NCBI GenBank assembly: GCA_029817715.1
Contig: JARUPY010000605.1
Span: 2,418,001 to 2,482,000 of the forward strand
Reading direction: 5' to 3'
From: Melastoma dodecandrum
Taxonomy: Eukaryota; Streptophyta; Magnoliopsida; Myrtales; Melastomataceae
DNA length: 64,000 nucleotides
Shown here piece after piece: positions 45,246-56,949 of the stretch. Position numbers and translations under genes: made by a program. Numbering within the stretch: the first letter of the stretch is position 1; every line of letters begins with the position of its first letter. The notes beneath the pieces were generated by a model. That model saw only the letters and a list, made by a program, of their open reading frames with translations, was not told the DNA's origin and did not search any database.

Positions 45246-46830
45246 TTACTCGAGCACAAAATTCCACAGTTCTCCGTCCGGCAGAATGCCAGTCTGTATC
45301 CCTACTAAGCTGCTGCGAAGCAAGTATCATCACCGTGTCTTCTCCAGTGATGTATTCTGACCAGTGCACCATATCGAATATGAGGGAAACGTCATTGGAT
45401 CCTCAGTCATTTCTCGCCGGCACTACCGTCTAAGTTCAATAGGGTTTGCCACTTACCGTTTTTCCTGGTAGGTGATGCCGCCAACAGGGGACACACCCAC
45501 CGCAGTTCCAGTGCAGAACACTTCATCCGCGCTCATGACTTCCTCAACAGTGATGGGTCGTTCCTCTTCCTGATTGATTAAAACTTGCGCAATTAGCAGG
45601 CAGACTCACTGACGAAAAAAGGGACCCCGTGAATGATTATACTTCACTTGTATCCCAAGCCATCGTGCTATCTCCATGATGCTCCTTCTAGTAATCCCCG
45701 GCAAAATGACATCATCAGTTGGTGGCGTCGAGATGACGTTTTCCTGTGACGAGACCACTCATGATATCGAGTTTTCAATTAGCTTACCGATAATGACTTC
45801 TGCTTTTACCTTGACGATGAACACATTACATGAAGAGGCCTCTTCGATGTACTTTCCAGTTGCAGCATCCAGAAACAACACGTCAGAGAAACCGGCTGCC
45901 TTGGCTTCAGTTGTCGGCTTGTAAACCTATGAACACAGAACAAGAAATAGGGAATCGGCCACGGGATTGAGTGGCACAACCCAACATATTTCCAAGCAGT
46001 TTATTTTCGGACCGGCGAGTAGTCTTGATCCCGCCTGTTCCGCTGGGAGTGGCCCTATGGAACTTATCCTGTATAATCAAGCTCATCGGAACAGATGCCT
46101 GCAAGGCGAAAAGTGATTAATCGCAACGCGGATCTTTTGGGATGACAGGACTCTGACGAAACATGATTAGTACCTCGTGGAAGTTACCAACAGGATTAGC
46201 ATAGACCATGAATGTGACCTCAGTCGCAGACTGTGGTGCTAAGCCTGGCCCTGTTCCAACAAGCAGAGGCCTGATGTACAACGAACCTTTCCCAGGAGGA
46301 GGGACCTGAGGTTCTCGAACACAAATTCTGGCAAATCAAGTCGTGTCCTTAGTCAAGGAATCTTCTTACAACAAAAAACAACCCAAAAGTAGCCAATGCC
46401 TGTTCGCTGTAACGGTTTGCTTCACCGCATCGAGGAATTGCTCGACCGACGGTGCAGGCATGCAGAGCCTTTCCGCACCCAACCTCATCCGTGATGCATT
46501 CTCCTCCGGCCTGAACAGGAGGATCCGACTGTTCCCCGTCCTGTATGCCTTAACACCCTCGAGCATGCCCTGAGACATTTTCAAACCCTCTTAGCAGATA
46601 TGGATGGCGGATTTCGGGGAATATTCTGGTCAACGTTAAACAAGTCGACCACATCAATCCTAAAAAATTACAATGCAGACAAAGCCAGCTTCTTACCTGT
46701 CCATAGTTCAATAACCCGGCAGCGGGATCTAAACTGATGGGTCCCCATCGGCCGAGCTCTTCGCGATGAACATGTACTCGGCGGGGTTCAGGCCAAACCC
46801 GAGCTCATCCCAGTTGACATTGGCAGCCAT
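45246..46830 (-). pseudogene. Branched-chain amino-acid aminotransferase (BCAT), degraded
   Basis: Exon blocks on the minus strand match BCAT, a PLP enzyme of Leu/Ile/Val metabolism: VNWDELGFGLNP (46697-46830); [24 protein letters not shown] (46393-46569); [15 protein letters not shown] (46174-46305); FHRATPSGTGGIKT (46013-46098); [22 protein letters not shown] (45811-45926); then segments at about 45642-45743 and 45457-45569, and GILPDGELWNFVLE at the end. Lesions: exon 1 has a deletion that shifts frame before GRWGPISLDPAAG; the exon 2 donor reads CT; exon 4 lacks about 10 bp after GGIKT; and the donor after the sixth block is defective. No transit peptide is visible. All exons keep order, so this is a decayed duplicate, not a retrocopy. 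Confidence 0.88.
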
Positions 46831-47414
46831 ATAAGACCGCAACTTTTGTGTTAAGTAAAAGTCGTGGTTAAATTTTACCAAACTAAAGACCATATTTCAC
46901 AATTATAAAGATATGGACATATAATCCTCGAGAACGAACACGGACACAACTCGTGTTTCAAAAATTGAAGTCACTTGACAAAATTAGCTTAAAATAATTT
47001 CATGATCATGCTAATTTAGAACAAAATTCGTTATATCTATACACAAAAATGTAACCTTTGTCAATTAAAAATTGACCTTCTCAGTAATAAACTCCAAACC
47101 TTAAACCCTACTGTGGAGTTCGGACAAGATCGGACGCGGAGGACTACGCAGCCAACTGCGTCGTCGCAGGTGAGGTTAGGTCGATCTTCCGTCCGCTCAA
47201 AATTGATTCTTGCATCTGGGGTACTTGATTTGCTGTCGTCGTCTGCCAATTCTCAAATGGTTTAGTTTTGGGGTATTTATGCGATTCGATTGCCCAACGC
47301 ATTCGCGATCGTGGCTGATTTTTGATGGGGAGGTCTTTGTTGCCTTTCCTGTGGCAGACGAGAAGGTGAGCGTTCTGCTTGGAATGTTGAGTGTGCTTCC
47401 TATCTTATCTGGAT

Positions 47415-49303
47415 ATGGCTTTCCGGATTTCTCAGAGGTTGGTCCGATCTTTTTGGCCTGCGAGCTGGTTGGGGCACTTGAATGCCATCGGTGGAGGTGC
47501 TGATCCTTTGGTTTGTGCTAATGGTATGGTGGTTGTTGGCTGTGTGGGATCTTCACATTGCATTCATTCGGCTATCAATTTTTTACGCTACTTTTTTTAA
47601 TTATTATCAGGCCTTGGAGCAATGGAGATATCATGCTCAGAGAAATTTCCCCTTTCCTTTCTGGTACGTTATCCGTAAATTGCGAGCATTTGATGAGAGT
47701 GTGGACCAATGGAGTGAAATATTTGGTTAGGTTAATTTCACAAATTCATATTGTCATTGCTTTTGGACTTCTGGCGAATCAAGTTGAAGTTAGTATGATG
47801 TCTCTAAGCAGCGGGATGCTAGTCCATCATAAATGCTTTGATGGAACCTCCTATTGGCATGGTAACTACCATTACGTGAAGTACCTACTTTATTGCAGGG
47901 TGTTTCCTCTTCCCTTATTGCATGTCGGAGGCTATCAACTTCTATTCTCACCCCTAATGCCGGGGAAGCTGAATTCCCTTCTGATCTGTTGTCCAAGAAG
48001 AAAGTGATTGTACCGGAAAGGCAAATAGGTACAATATTGGCAGCACTACCTAAACATGCTTTGGCTCAGGAGGCTTTTGTTTATATACGTCTTTCTTCTG
48101 AATTCTGTTATGCTGATATAGATGTGTTTCTCTTTGTATCTGCTGACATAGCACTGTCTTTTCATGATTGTAATGTTCCCACAGGACTTAAACAGGATCT
48201 TTTTATTCCTGTTACGAACTTCATGAATGAAGATAAGGGTATGATGGTCCTAGCTGGAGATATTTTCGACGTGCCTATCAGGAAGGATATTATTCATCGT
48301 GTTGTAATATGGCAGCTTGCGAAAAGGCAACAGGTACTGTATTCTTCTTTTTCTTTTTTATATCTGATGTGTATGATTGATTGAGTCTGGCAGCAGCTAA
48401 CGTCAGCTTTGAATAACGACAATTGGCACAGACCGTAGATGTTGCTTCTGTGTGCAAGTGTGATTGATAATCATAATCTTTTGAACTACAGGGAACACAT
48501 TCAACAAAAACAGTGAGTGAGGTCAGCGGAACAGGTAGAAAGCCATGGCAGCAGAAGGGCACCGGTCGAGCAAGACATGGAACGTTGAGAGGTCCCCAGG
48601 TTTGTTTTTCCTATTTTCTGGTGCAACCCATAGTTACTGATGTGCCACATATCTAGACTTCAATATTTGCATCTATTGGTGCCGTATGACAGTTCCGAGG
48701 TGGGGCAACAATGCATGGTCCAAAGCCAAGAAGCCACGCTATAAAGTTGAACAAGAAAGTGAGACGCTTGGGTCTGAAGATTGCTCTGTCGGCACGTGCA
48801 GCTGAAGGAAAGGTAAGCCAGAAGCGAACTCCCACTGATCTGCATCTCATCTCACTTATTAGGTTCAAGTAAGCTAAATTGTTCTGAATGGTGATTATTC
48901 CATGATAACGCCTGATCACTGAATTTTGTGACTACACAGCTTCTGGTATTTGACAATCTAGAAGTCTCAACACATAAGACAAAGGAAATAGCGAACTATG
49001 TCAAGCAAATGGAGGACACCAAGAAGGTTCTGCTTGTGGATGGCGGGCCAATTAACGAGAAGCTGAAGTTGGCGACTCAAAATCTACACTATGTCAATGT
49101 GTTGCCCTCCATAGTAAGTGAATCATCTTCTGTCTATTGGCACCATGCTTCACCTGAAGTTTCTCGTCACTTTCTTATCACGTGTCTCTTCATAAATGCA
49201 GGGTCTAAACGTCTATAGCATCTTGCTGCACGACACACTGGTTATGTCCCGCGATGCTGTGAACAGGATCGTCGAGCGAATGCACACCCAAATAAACCGT
49301 TGA
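47415..49303 (+). CDS. Mitochondrial large-subunit ribosomal protein uL4 (L4)
   Basis: Eight exons in phase give 314 residues: 47415-47523, 47611-47663, 47899-48028, 48185-48333, 48492-48599, 48693-48812, 48940-49113, 49202-49303. The first residues ([14 protein letters not shown]) are Arg/Ser-rich with no acids, like a mitochondrial presequence. The uL4 core follows: [38 protein letters not shown] (the exit-tunnel loop), [36 protein letters not shown], then [18 protein letters not shown] and a C-terminal RMHTQINR. The protein lines the peptide exit tunnel. All splice sites are GT-AG and there is no damage. It is divergent from the dead BCAT copy and about 0.57 kb upstream of the ABHD11-like gene. 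Confidence 0.95.
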
Positions 49304-49868
49304 AGTGGTTCCGCTTCTCTTGTTACCCCGTGTTTTCGAAGAATTTTGTAGACAACTTGGCCTCGGTTATCTTCGTGTACCGAAGGACTGTAGGAACAAA
49401 TGGGAAAAATCGAGTGTTGTGAGGAGATGCTGATTGGTCAAGCCAAGTCATGGTCCGTTTCTGCAGGCGCGTTGATCCCCAGTCATGTTCGAAACTCCTT
49501 TTCGACCGTCAGGTGGCTTGGGAACATTCGCCAATGGTCTCCGACTTGCGACAGCGACGGAAGAGCAGCCTATGGGTTGAATTTCTTTTGGTTCGTTTCG
49601 CGTGGGGGTTGGTTCAGACATTTTCTCGTTCCGACAGGTTCAAGCCACAAAAACCGAGCGACAGTTATGGGAATGTAACTGGAATAATGTTAAACGACCG
49701 ACCCAGCTTGCGTCTCTTTCGGCAACTTGTCCCTCTGCTTCCGCCATCGGTGTCTTCGCCCGCGTCTTTCTGTCCATCAATTTCTTTCCTTTCCCCTTTT
49801 CCTTCGACATCCCAGAAAAGACCGAGGACAAGATCCCGAGAACCCCCCCCCCCTGTCAGAAGATCTCG
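49304..49868. promoter_or_regulatory. Intergenic/promoter region between uL4m and ABHD11-like genes
   Basis: This holds the uL4m 3' flank and the upstream region of the next gene. CT-rich sequence near 49730-49860, including a C-run at 49845-49854, fits a 5' leader. Long open frames across it belong to no recognised family. Confidence 0.4.
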
Positions 49869-52800
49869 ATGTCGGCGATATCCTATTTGGCCCCCGCAAC
49901 ATGCGGTCGTCGGGTCCGACCCCTTTTCCCCAAGTCGGTTGCTTTCGCGTCGGGCGATGCTGGTTGCATTGCGTTCCAGGTGCGTTGCTCCTTCATTTTG
50001 TCCAGCGAAGAGGGGAGCGCTTCTTGTTGTGATTCGATTCGAGGTTCGGCTTTTGTTTGCGGACTCTGCTGCATGGGGGTTGGTATCGTTGTCTGGTTGT
50101 GTTGGGACCTTGAATCACGCAAATTGTGCTTAGGATGGATTTGTGAGATTCATGGTGAGATAATTGTGCTTAGGATGGATTTGTTAGTGCCAAGGAAGCT
50201 GGGAATCCAGGTTAAATTATTGCCTATCTGAGAGTTTGTGCGAAGGGTTGTTGACTTGCTCGCTTAGGCTCAACGTAAGAGGTGAAAGACGAAGAGTTTT
50301 TTGGTGGTGTAGCTTGAAGGGCAATGAGGCTGTTACCTCGGTGAGATGACTCACTGCCGAGGATTCAACGAATTCAATTGGTCAATGTGACTTACTTGAG
50401 GATCGTTTCGATTTTTGCCAAAATCTGCCCATCTTTTGTTTGATGAAGCCCAATGTTTCTCAGTTCGGTCTCCTTTTTGAAAGGCTGAACATACCCATAA
50501 TTAGTTCTCTCTTACCTGCTTAGAGGATTGTGTATAAATGTAGCTCAATGGTTGTGAAATGAAAATTACGTGGAACTTATAGCTTGATTGCTTGAGGCAA
50601 ACCTTTATCACAAATGATGCATGATTGGAAGAGTCAGTTAATGAGGAATTTGAAGCATGAGAAATAATCACGTGTAATGTTTTTCAGGGCGATAGGCTAC
50701 AGATCGGTCGGTTAGGCTTGATTACGAAGAAGACAGCTGCGTCTAGATATCCCATTATCTGTACGGCCTTAGTGGACGAGAGGCTTGCTCCTAGCAGAGA
50801 AGCAGCAAAGCCTCCTGGAGTTCTGGTGCGTGTTGCTAAAACCCTGCTGTTAAGGTTCGTAGAAAATGTACTGACGTCATTGCTGCGGGTTTCCATGATA
50901 TAATTGCAGGCATATGACCTTGTCCAAGGCGCTCTGGTGAGTGGTGATATTTCCCATCCCAATTGTAATTTTTTGCTAGTTGCCATAGAGAAGATCTGCC
51001 ATTTATTGTTGTACATATGGGGGATCACTGCTCTCGACAATATAACTGAAATAGGATCACATGTTATTGGTGCTTGATCTGGTTCCTCAAAAAGCTGCGG
51101 CTGTTTTCACAACTAGTTGAGTCACTTGAGATGGATGCATTTGTTCTCTGTATTCTCATCCTTTATAAATGACTCTCAGGTTAGATGGGGTATCACCAAA
51201 GATAAGTCCATGTCGGAACCGCCCACGGCTCTTCTTCTGCATGGTATCTTAGGTAGCAGGAAGAACTGGGGTAGGTTTCACTGCCTAAAATCAATCTTTT
51301 CCTTAATTAATCCTCAAGGCATCCCGGTAGATGAAATGTTATTCATAATTGTTTCCCACCAGGAAGTTTTGCTCGAAGATTAGCTCAAGAATTTCCTACA
51401 TGGCAGGTGCATTATAGCGATCTTGCAATCTAATCATGTTTTAACTGGAAGAGGGCATTATTCTTTTGTATTCATTACATGTGTTTTAATTATTTTGTCA
51501 TTTTGCAGTTTCTTTTGGTGGACCTTAGATGCCATGGGGATTCAGCAATGATGAAGAAACGAGGCCCTCACACAGTTTCTGCTACTGCCCTGGATGTGCT
51601 GAAGCTTGTAAGCAAGCAAATATGAATTTTCAAGTCGGATAAAAAAGCGACTGCTCTACGTTCAGCAAACCGTCCAATGTTCTCTATTTTCAGGCATGAT
51701 TGAAGACTTGTATAATTGGTTTTTACCCCTTTTTCTGTTCAATCAGGTTGCACAGCTTCGGTTGACACCCCGGATTTTGATTGGTCACAGTTTTGGAGGG
51801 AAAGGTTGTCTGTCTGTTGTTTGTATTTCCCAAAATTTTACTTTATTATATGTAGCTGTGAACTAACTCTCGTTTACTATCATGTAGTTGCATTGAGTAT
51901 GGTTGAACAAGCAGCCAAGCCTCTCGCACGGCCAGTTCGTGTAAGAACAAAATCAGATTTTACCGGACGAGGCTTCTTCCCATCTTGATGAAATACTCAA
52001 TTGGCTTGTGATTTACCTATTTTCCACCCATCATGCTCTGTTTCAAAGGTTTGGGTGCTAGACTCTACTCCTGGGAAAGTTCGACCTGGCGGGCATAAGG
52101 ACGACCACCCAGCAGAGTTGATTGGCTTCCTTAATTCACTACCTAATGAGGTAAACCTGAACTCCCTTTTTCATGGTAAGCTGCCGGGGCCATCATTGTT
52201 TACATGACTTCAATGTGTGTTGTTTCTCAACGAAGGTTGCCTCGAAGAGAGATGTGATCGGCGCTCTTGTTAATGAAGGTTTCTCCAGAGAAGTTGCCCA
52301 GGTATGTGAATTATCCAGCAGGTAATTGAACATTGTCTCTTAATTCTGACTTTGTTCTTCTTAGTGGGTGGCAACAAACCTTCGACCGACCACCGATTCG
52401 TCAAGTTCTGTGCCGGCCTTCACCTGGGCCTTCGATCTGAATGGAATTGCCGAGATGTTCAAATCATATGAAGAAACAAATCTGTGGTACTGATGGCGAC
52501 GACGACGTCTTGTGTTCCTTAGTTTTTGTGCTTATTCAAGTCGAGCCTTGACCAGCCGTCGATATTTGTGAAAAATCCTAGGAAAATCGTGGATGACGTG
52601 CCAGGAGGGGTGCACATAAACTTCCTCAAGGCGGAGAGGAGCTTGCACAGATGGGCACTAGAAGACATCCAGAGGATTCGCACGGCAGAGGAGACGGCCG
52701 CCGAAGAAGGCGGCGCGGTCGAGATGCACGTCCTTGAAGATGCTGGTCACTGGGTAAGTCACGGTCGTCTTCTTCCTCGTTGACTCGCTTTCATTCAGAC

Positions 52801-52897
52801 GAAACCCTGAACCTATTTTCCTCAATCTCAGGTCCATACAGACAACCCGGATGGCCTCTTCAGGATCCTGTCATCGTCTTTCCGGGTTATCAAATGA
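49869..52897 (+). CDS. ABHD11-like alpha/beta-hydrolase, probably mitochondrial or plastid
   Basis: Thirteen exons in phase give about 382 residues: 49869-49979, 50688-50825, 50910-50936, 51180-51270, 51363-51406, 51509-51607, 51747-51804, 51888-51940, 52049-52150, 52236-52301, 52365-52486, 52582-52753, 52832-52897. Motifs: LLLHGILGSRKNW (oxyanion loop), LLVDLRCHGDSA, LIGHSFGGK (nucleophile Ser), WVLDSTPG, and EDAGHWVHTDNP (catalytic His). The N-terminus is Arg-rich with few acids, which suits organelle import. Human ABHD11 is a mitochondrial esterase/lipase-like enzyme; the plant substrate is unknown to me. Exon 1 is inferred from phase and presequence character and is less certain than the rest. 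Confidence 0.88.
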
Positions 52898-53198
52898 TAA
52901 AAGCATTTCCTTTCATACAGAAGAGAGAAATTCTTACATACCCGGATGATCATTTTACGTTAGCTTCTTCTTACATCCTGGTATATATTTTTTTTGTAAT
53001 GTAATGTAATCCATGTAATGATTTCCCTCTCTAAACTAATGCCATTGTTTTTTGTATGATGGGCCGAGACACACGGTTTGCATCCCAATCCGTCAAATTG
53101 CTCCAAAACATGTGGTGGTGGGCGTTTCTCCCACTTTGTCCTAAAACCACAACTACCCATCCCTCCGTTCGACTCTCTCTTCGCTCTGTTCAGCTCCA

Positions 53199-54383
53199 AT
53201 GGCGACGACCGCCCCACCAACACTCTCCTTCTCCCTCCTCCGCAAGGCCAACCCGACGACGACCCACAACGCCGCCTTCCCCTGCCACCACGTCTCCTTA
53301 CTCCCCCGCGGCCTCTCCGCCGCCTGCCGTAGACCCTTCACCGTCAAGGCCACAACGGTTGCCGACAACGAGCCCTCCCCCTCTTCTTCCTCGGCCGCAG
53401 CTTCGTTTTCGGAGGATGGGGTGAATTGGGTTCCTGTGGTGCCGCTTTCTGCGCTTCCCAAGGGGGAGAGGAGGGTGATCATTCAGGATGGGGAGACGAT
53501 CTTGCTGTTGTGGTACAAGGATGAGGTCTTCGCAATCGAGAACAGGTCGCCAGCCGAGGGGGCTTACACCGAGGGCCTCCTCAATGCGAAGCTCACCCAG
53601 GTATTCACCTTAGTTATCTGTATGCGTTGGAAACTCGGAAGCTAGGCATGCACGTGATTAGCGTGATGACAGAAGGACAGTCGGGAGTTCGATTCGATGA
53701 CAAGAGTTTTGTGATCCAGGGAGATGATGACATGCATATCCTGTTGGTGTTAGTTTGATGTTGTTATAGGAAGATGAATTGACATTGACAAGGCGTTCTC
53801 TCATACTCGGAAGAGTGAATTGTTTCGCTTTCTGGTTCATTGTCTCAGGATGGCTGTATTGTCTGCCCGACAACAGACAGCACATTCGATCTGCGATCTG
53901 GGGCCATCAAGGAATGGTACCCAAATAACCCCGTGCTCAGGGCTCTAACCCCGGCATTGAGGAGCCTGTATGTGTATCCCGCAAAAGCGGATGAAGAAAA
54001 CATCTACATCAACATGGGAGGAACCGGGAAGTCCGACGCGTCCGCTGAGATAGTGTTCAGCGGCAAGGCTCAACCCGGGTTCACAGCTACCGATGTCAAC
54101 GTGGAGGAGGCGAGTTACCGAGAAACACGGTATTCAGAGCAGTTGTTTCGGTGTCAGGCATCGTCCTAATCGCAGGATCGATTAACCAATGCAGGTGAGG
54201 ATGGTGGTGGACGAGGAACTAGAGGGGTTCGGTTTCACGGAGAATTCCGAGCTGATCAACGGGAAAGCAGCCGTGATCGGATTCCTGCTGCTGTTGGACT
54301 TCGAGCTACTAACGGGGAAAGGACTGCTGAAGGGAACGGGGATACTGGACTTCATCTACGCTGTCTCGGCCGCGTTCAACTGA
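53199..54383 (+). CDS. PSB33: PSB33-type thylakoid Rieske-like protein
   Basis: Three exons, 53199-53600, 53849-54109 and 54195-54383, give 283 residues. The first 50 or so are Ser/Thr/Pro/Arg-rich with no acids, a plastid transit peptide. The central part is a Rieske-like fold (GETILLLWYKDEVFAIENRSPAEGAYTEG, then DGCIVCPTTDSTFDL). It lacks the two CxH pairs needed for a 2Fe-2S cluster, which is also true of PSB33/TEF5. A hydrophobic segment near the C-terminus (GKAAVIGFLLLLDFELLTGKG) is LHC-like and membrane-spanning. PSB33 stabilises photosystem II-LHCII under changing light. The second intron has a GC donor (GCGAGT). The gene lies about 300 bp after the ABHD11-like gene. Confidence 0.93.
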
Positions 54384-56087
54384 AGAACAGAAAGAGTCCA
54401 TAGCGGCTTTGTTCACATTCCTTCTTTATTAAAGAGCAGAATCAGGAATCCATCATATCTAAAATTTGTGCAGAAATACTTGTACTTTTATCGATTAAGG
54501 GTTGGAAAAGAGTATTCTACTTATATAAAATCATGTTACTATAATATTTTCATTGATAGTTTAATTTTTTTAACATCAAGTTAATCAATTGGAATTTTAA
54601 TGTTGATTTTAGTCATTTTATTTTATTTAATTTCAATTAAACATTCATACCAATAAATATTACCTCAAACTTAGACATGTTATAAGTGATTCTTTCTGGA
54701 ATAACATAATTCATTAAATAAAATAAGTAATCGTAAAATATTTTACTTAGTACCGCTGCTGATAGCTGAAACTTCTTAACTGGTGGAGTTGGGTGTACTC
54801 TGGATGACTGTCTTGGCCTGCAGAATTAGCAGGCAATGATTTCTTGTCATCATCGTCGACAATCTGCGATTCGGCATCGGTTTCGGGTTCGATCCTGATT
54901 TCGAGGCTAGAGGTACTCCATGGGACTTGCTTCTTGTTTCAAGGGTCTCTACTTGGGATGTTCCGAACTTGGATATGCGGATTCACGGAGAAGATACAGG
55001 AGATATTAGAAGGAAGGAGGGAATGGAGACGTCTGTCCCGGATGACAGATTCAACATAAGGTTTCCCCAGGATCCGATTTAGAACTAGCAACTTGAACTA
55101 GATTACACCAGGACATTAACTCTTCATGACAGTCTGCATTTTCAACTGTCAAAATCCATCGAAAATACGATTAGAAGGTGAGTCGGGAAATTTTCAAATT
55201 CACATCTTCTAGTTACTTTCTTTTCGTTTTCTATCGACTTCTCCACACCTATCGTAACTGGAGCATCACCGAAATTGCCAACTCGGGATTCATCAAGTTT
55301 GATAATCTTACTGATAAAAGAATCTCCGGACAACAGTCAATGACCACAGATTTCTTTGTTTACTGCTGGAGCTTAAGGTTATTGGGGTTTTAGAATGTAA
55401 ATGACATAACTGATGGCTTAAGAAATAAATTCTGAGCTATCCTCAAATTCGCGGTTTTCCTGCTTAAGCATATCTTGAACCTCAGATATAGTTCCATGGA
55501 TAAAACATGATTGAGGGCAATGGATCCGATATCTTCACCCCAATCTTCTTCAGAGGACTTTGCATTTCTGAAAAGGGTTCTGTATGCAAGGTTTTCCTTC
55601 ATATTGTGAGCTGTTCATGGTTGCTGTTGCACGAACTTAAACCTCTGCAAATACTGCAGGGGAAAAAAGTCACCATGCATTTTACACCGCAGCTGAATAG
55701 CAAAGAGGCCATATTCCCGGAAGATAGCCTTTTCAAGAAAATATAGGGTGACACACCTGGTTCAATACATTCTTGGGGAGAAACTTCCCTTGGGGGACAT
55801 CAAAATTCTTGTTAAATGTGATCTGATAAACATGGCTTCACACCCAAATAATCCCCATCAAAGTGTTACAGCAAGACATCAAAACCAGTTTCAACTGTCT
55901 TCGCGTGATCTTTTCCATTAGGAGTACTGACACGATCTTTTCCCTGCCTTCATCACGAGCTTTTAGAGGAATCCATTAAGGACCTGGTTTGTTGTTCATC
56001 ACACAGCTTTCCGCTGCCAATATTTACTTCAACTTCCACATCAGATTTATCAGAGGAGACTGTGGTTTGAATCCTCATCACCCGTGC
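54384..56087 (-). other. Spacer with scattered minus-strand coding-like traces
   Basis: The first part (54400-54740) is AT-rich 3' flank. On the minus strand from about 54760 to 55980 there are short uninterrupted stretches of protein-like sequence (ESQIVDDDDKKSLPA, VQDMLKQENREFE, KIIKLDESRVGNFGDAP) separated by stops. They may be linker parts of the FAB1-like gene next to them, but the order is not that of an intact gene. Confidence 0.35.
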
Positions 56088-56285
56088 TCATGTACAAACG
56101 GGGGAGGAGTTCACATCATTGACAAAATTCTGATCCAGTTGAACATCTCCAGTTCTATTAGTTGCCAAAACGAAACGACCATGAAGAGCTCCTTTAATAT
56201 CACATTGATGTGTGATCTTGCGACCAAAACTAAGATTTTCCATCGCCATATGATCATGCGCGGTGTAAAGGGATATGCTGAGCAT
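56088..56285 (-). pseudogene. FAB1/PIKfyve-type phosphatidylinositol-3-phosphate 5-kinase fragment
   Basis: The minus strand reads MENLSFGRKITHQCDIKGALHGRF and then GDVQLDQNFVNDVNSSP. These are the PIPK catalytic block with DxKG and the conserved LDxNFV...N segment of plant FAB1 kinases, which make PI(3,5)P2 on endosomes. The downstream kinase signature (NVMDYSLLVG) and the N-terminal chaperonin-like domain are not found nearby. FAB1 proteins are 1,000-1,800 residues, so this is a short fragment. Confidence 0.7.
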
Positions 56286-56949
56286 TTAGGGATGTTTTTT
56301 GATGCATTTGTTGCACACTTGTTCATCCTGAAAAGCATATGCTTGTATTATAACCCAGGGGGAACATTCGGTTCTTGCTCCTGGCTGACTTGAGTAACGT
56401 TTTCGGTCGAGGCAAATTTATTTTAAGTCTGTATTGATCTTAGTTTTGACGATGAGAAATGCTTTGTTGTACCACTTGAGAAGTGTGTTGCTACGCTTAA
56501 GAAATATGTGGCTACACAACAGAAAAATTGTACTGCATTACTGCGCTACAATTACCAAAATGAAGGAATAATTATTATTCTAACTTTATTGTTATTAATT
56601 ATATTATCTTATTCAGATAATCTTGTGTGGAGAGATCAGATAGCAACGCCTGAGATAGATTTGGAAATAGAATCTCTAATTATAGCAATATGTTATTTCC
56701 TATTTTATCTTAACGATCATTAAGGAATATAGTTATTCAGGTTCTGTCGTGGCTAATTATTGAAACAACAATCAGGTAGCATTCTGTTAATGATTGGATT
56801 AAATCATATGAATTAGGAAAACTGACAAAGATTTCCTTCCTTCTTGGTCATTGTGACCGTTGAGCAACTGTCCGCTGATCTTGATTACAGCTTGCTGAAG
56901 CCTGGTATTTGGGAAACGAATTATCTTATTCATTCCCTATTTAAATCAG
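56286..56949. other. AT-rich spacer
   Basis: No supported feature; short ORFs only. Confidence 0.4.

Noticed and set aside
49450..50231. Long overlapping plus-strand ORFs (227 and 209 codons)
   Set aside because: They span the promoter and leader of the ABHD11-like gene; only the part 49869-49979 fits as its first exon.
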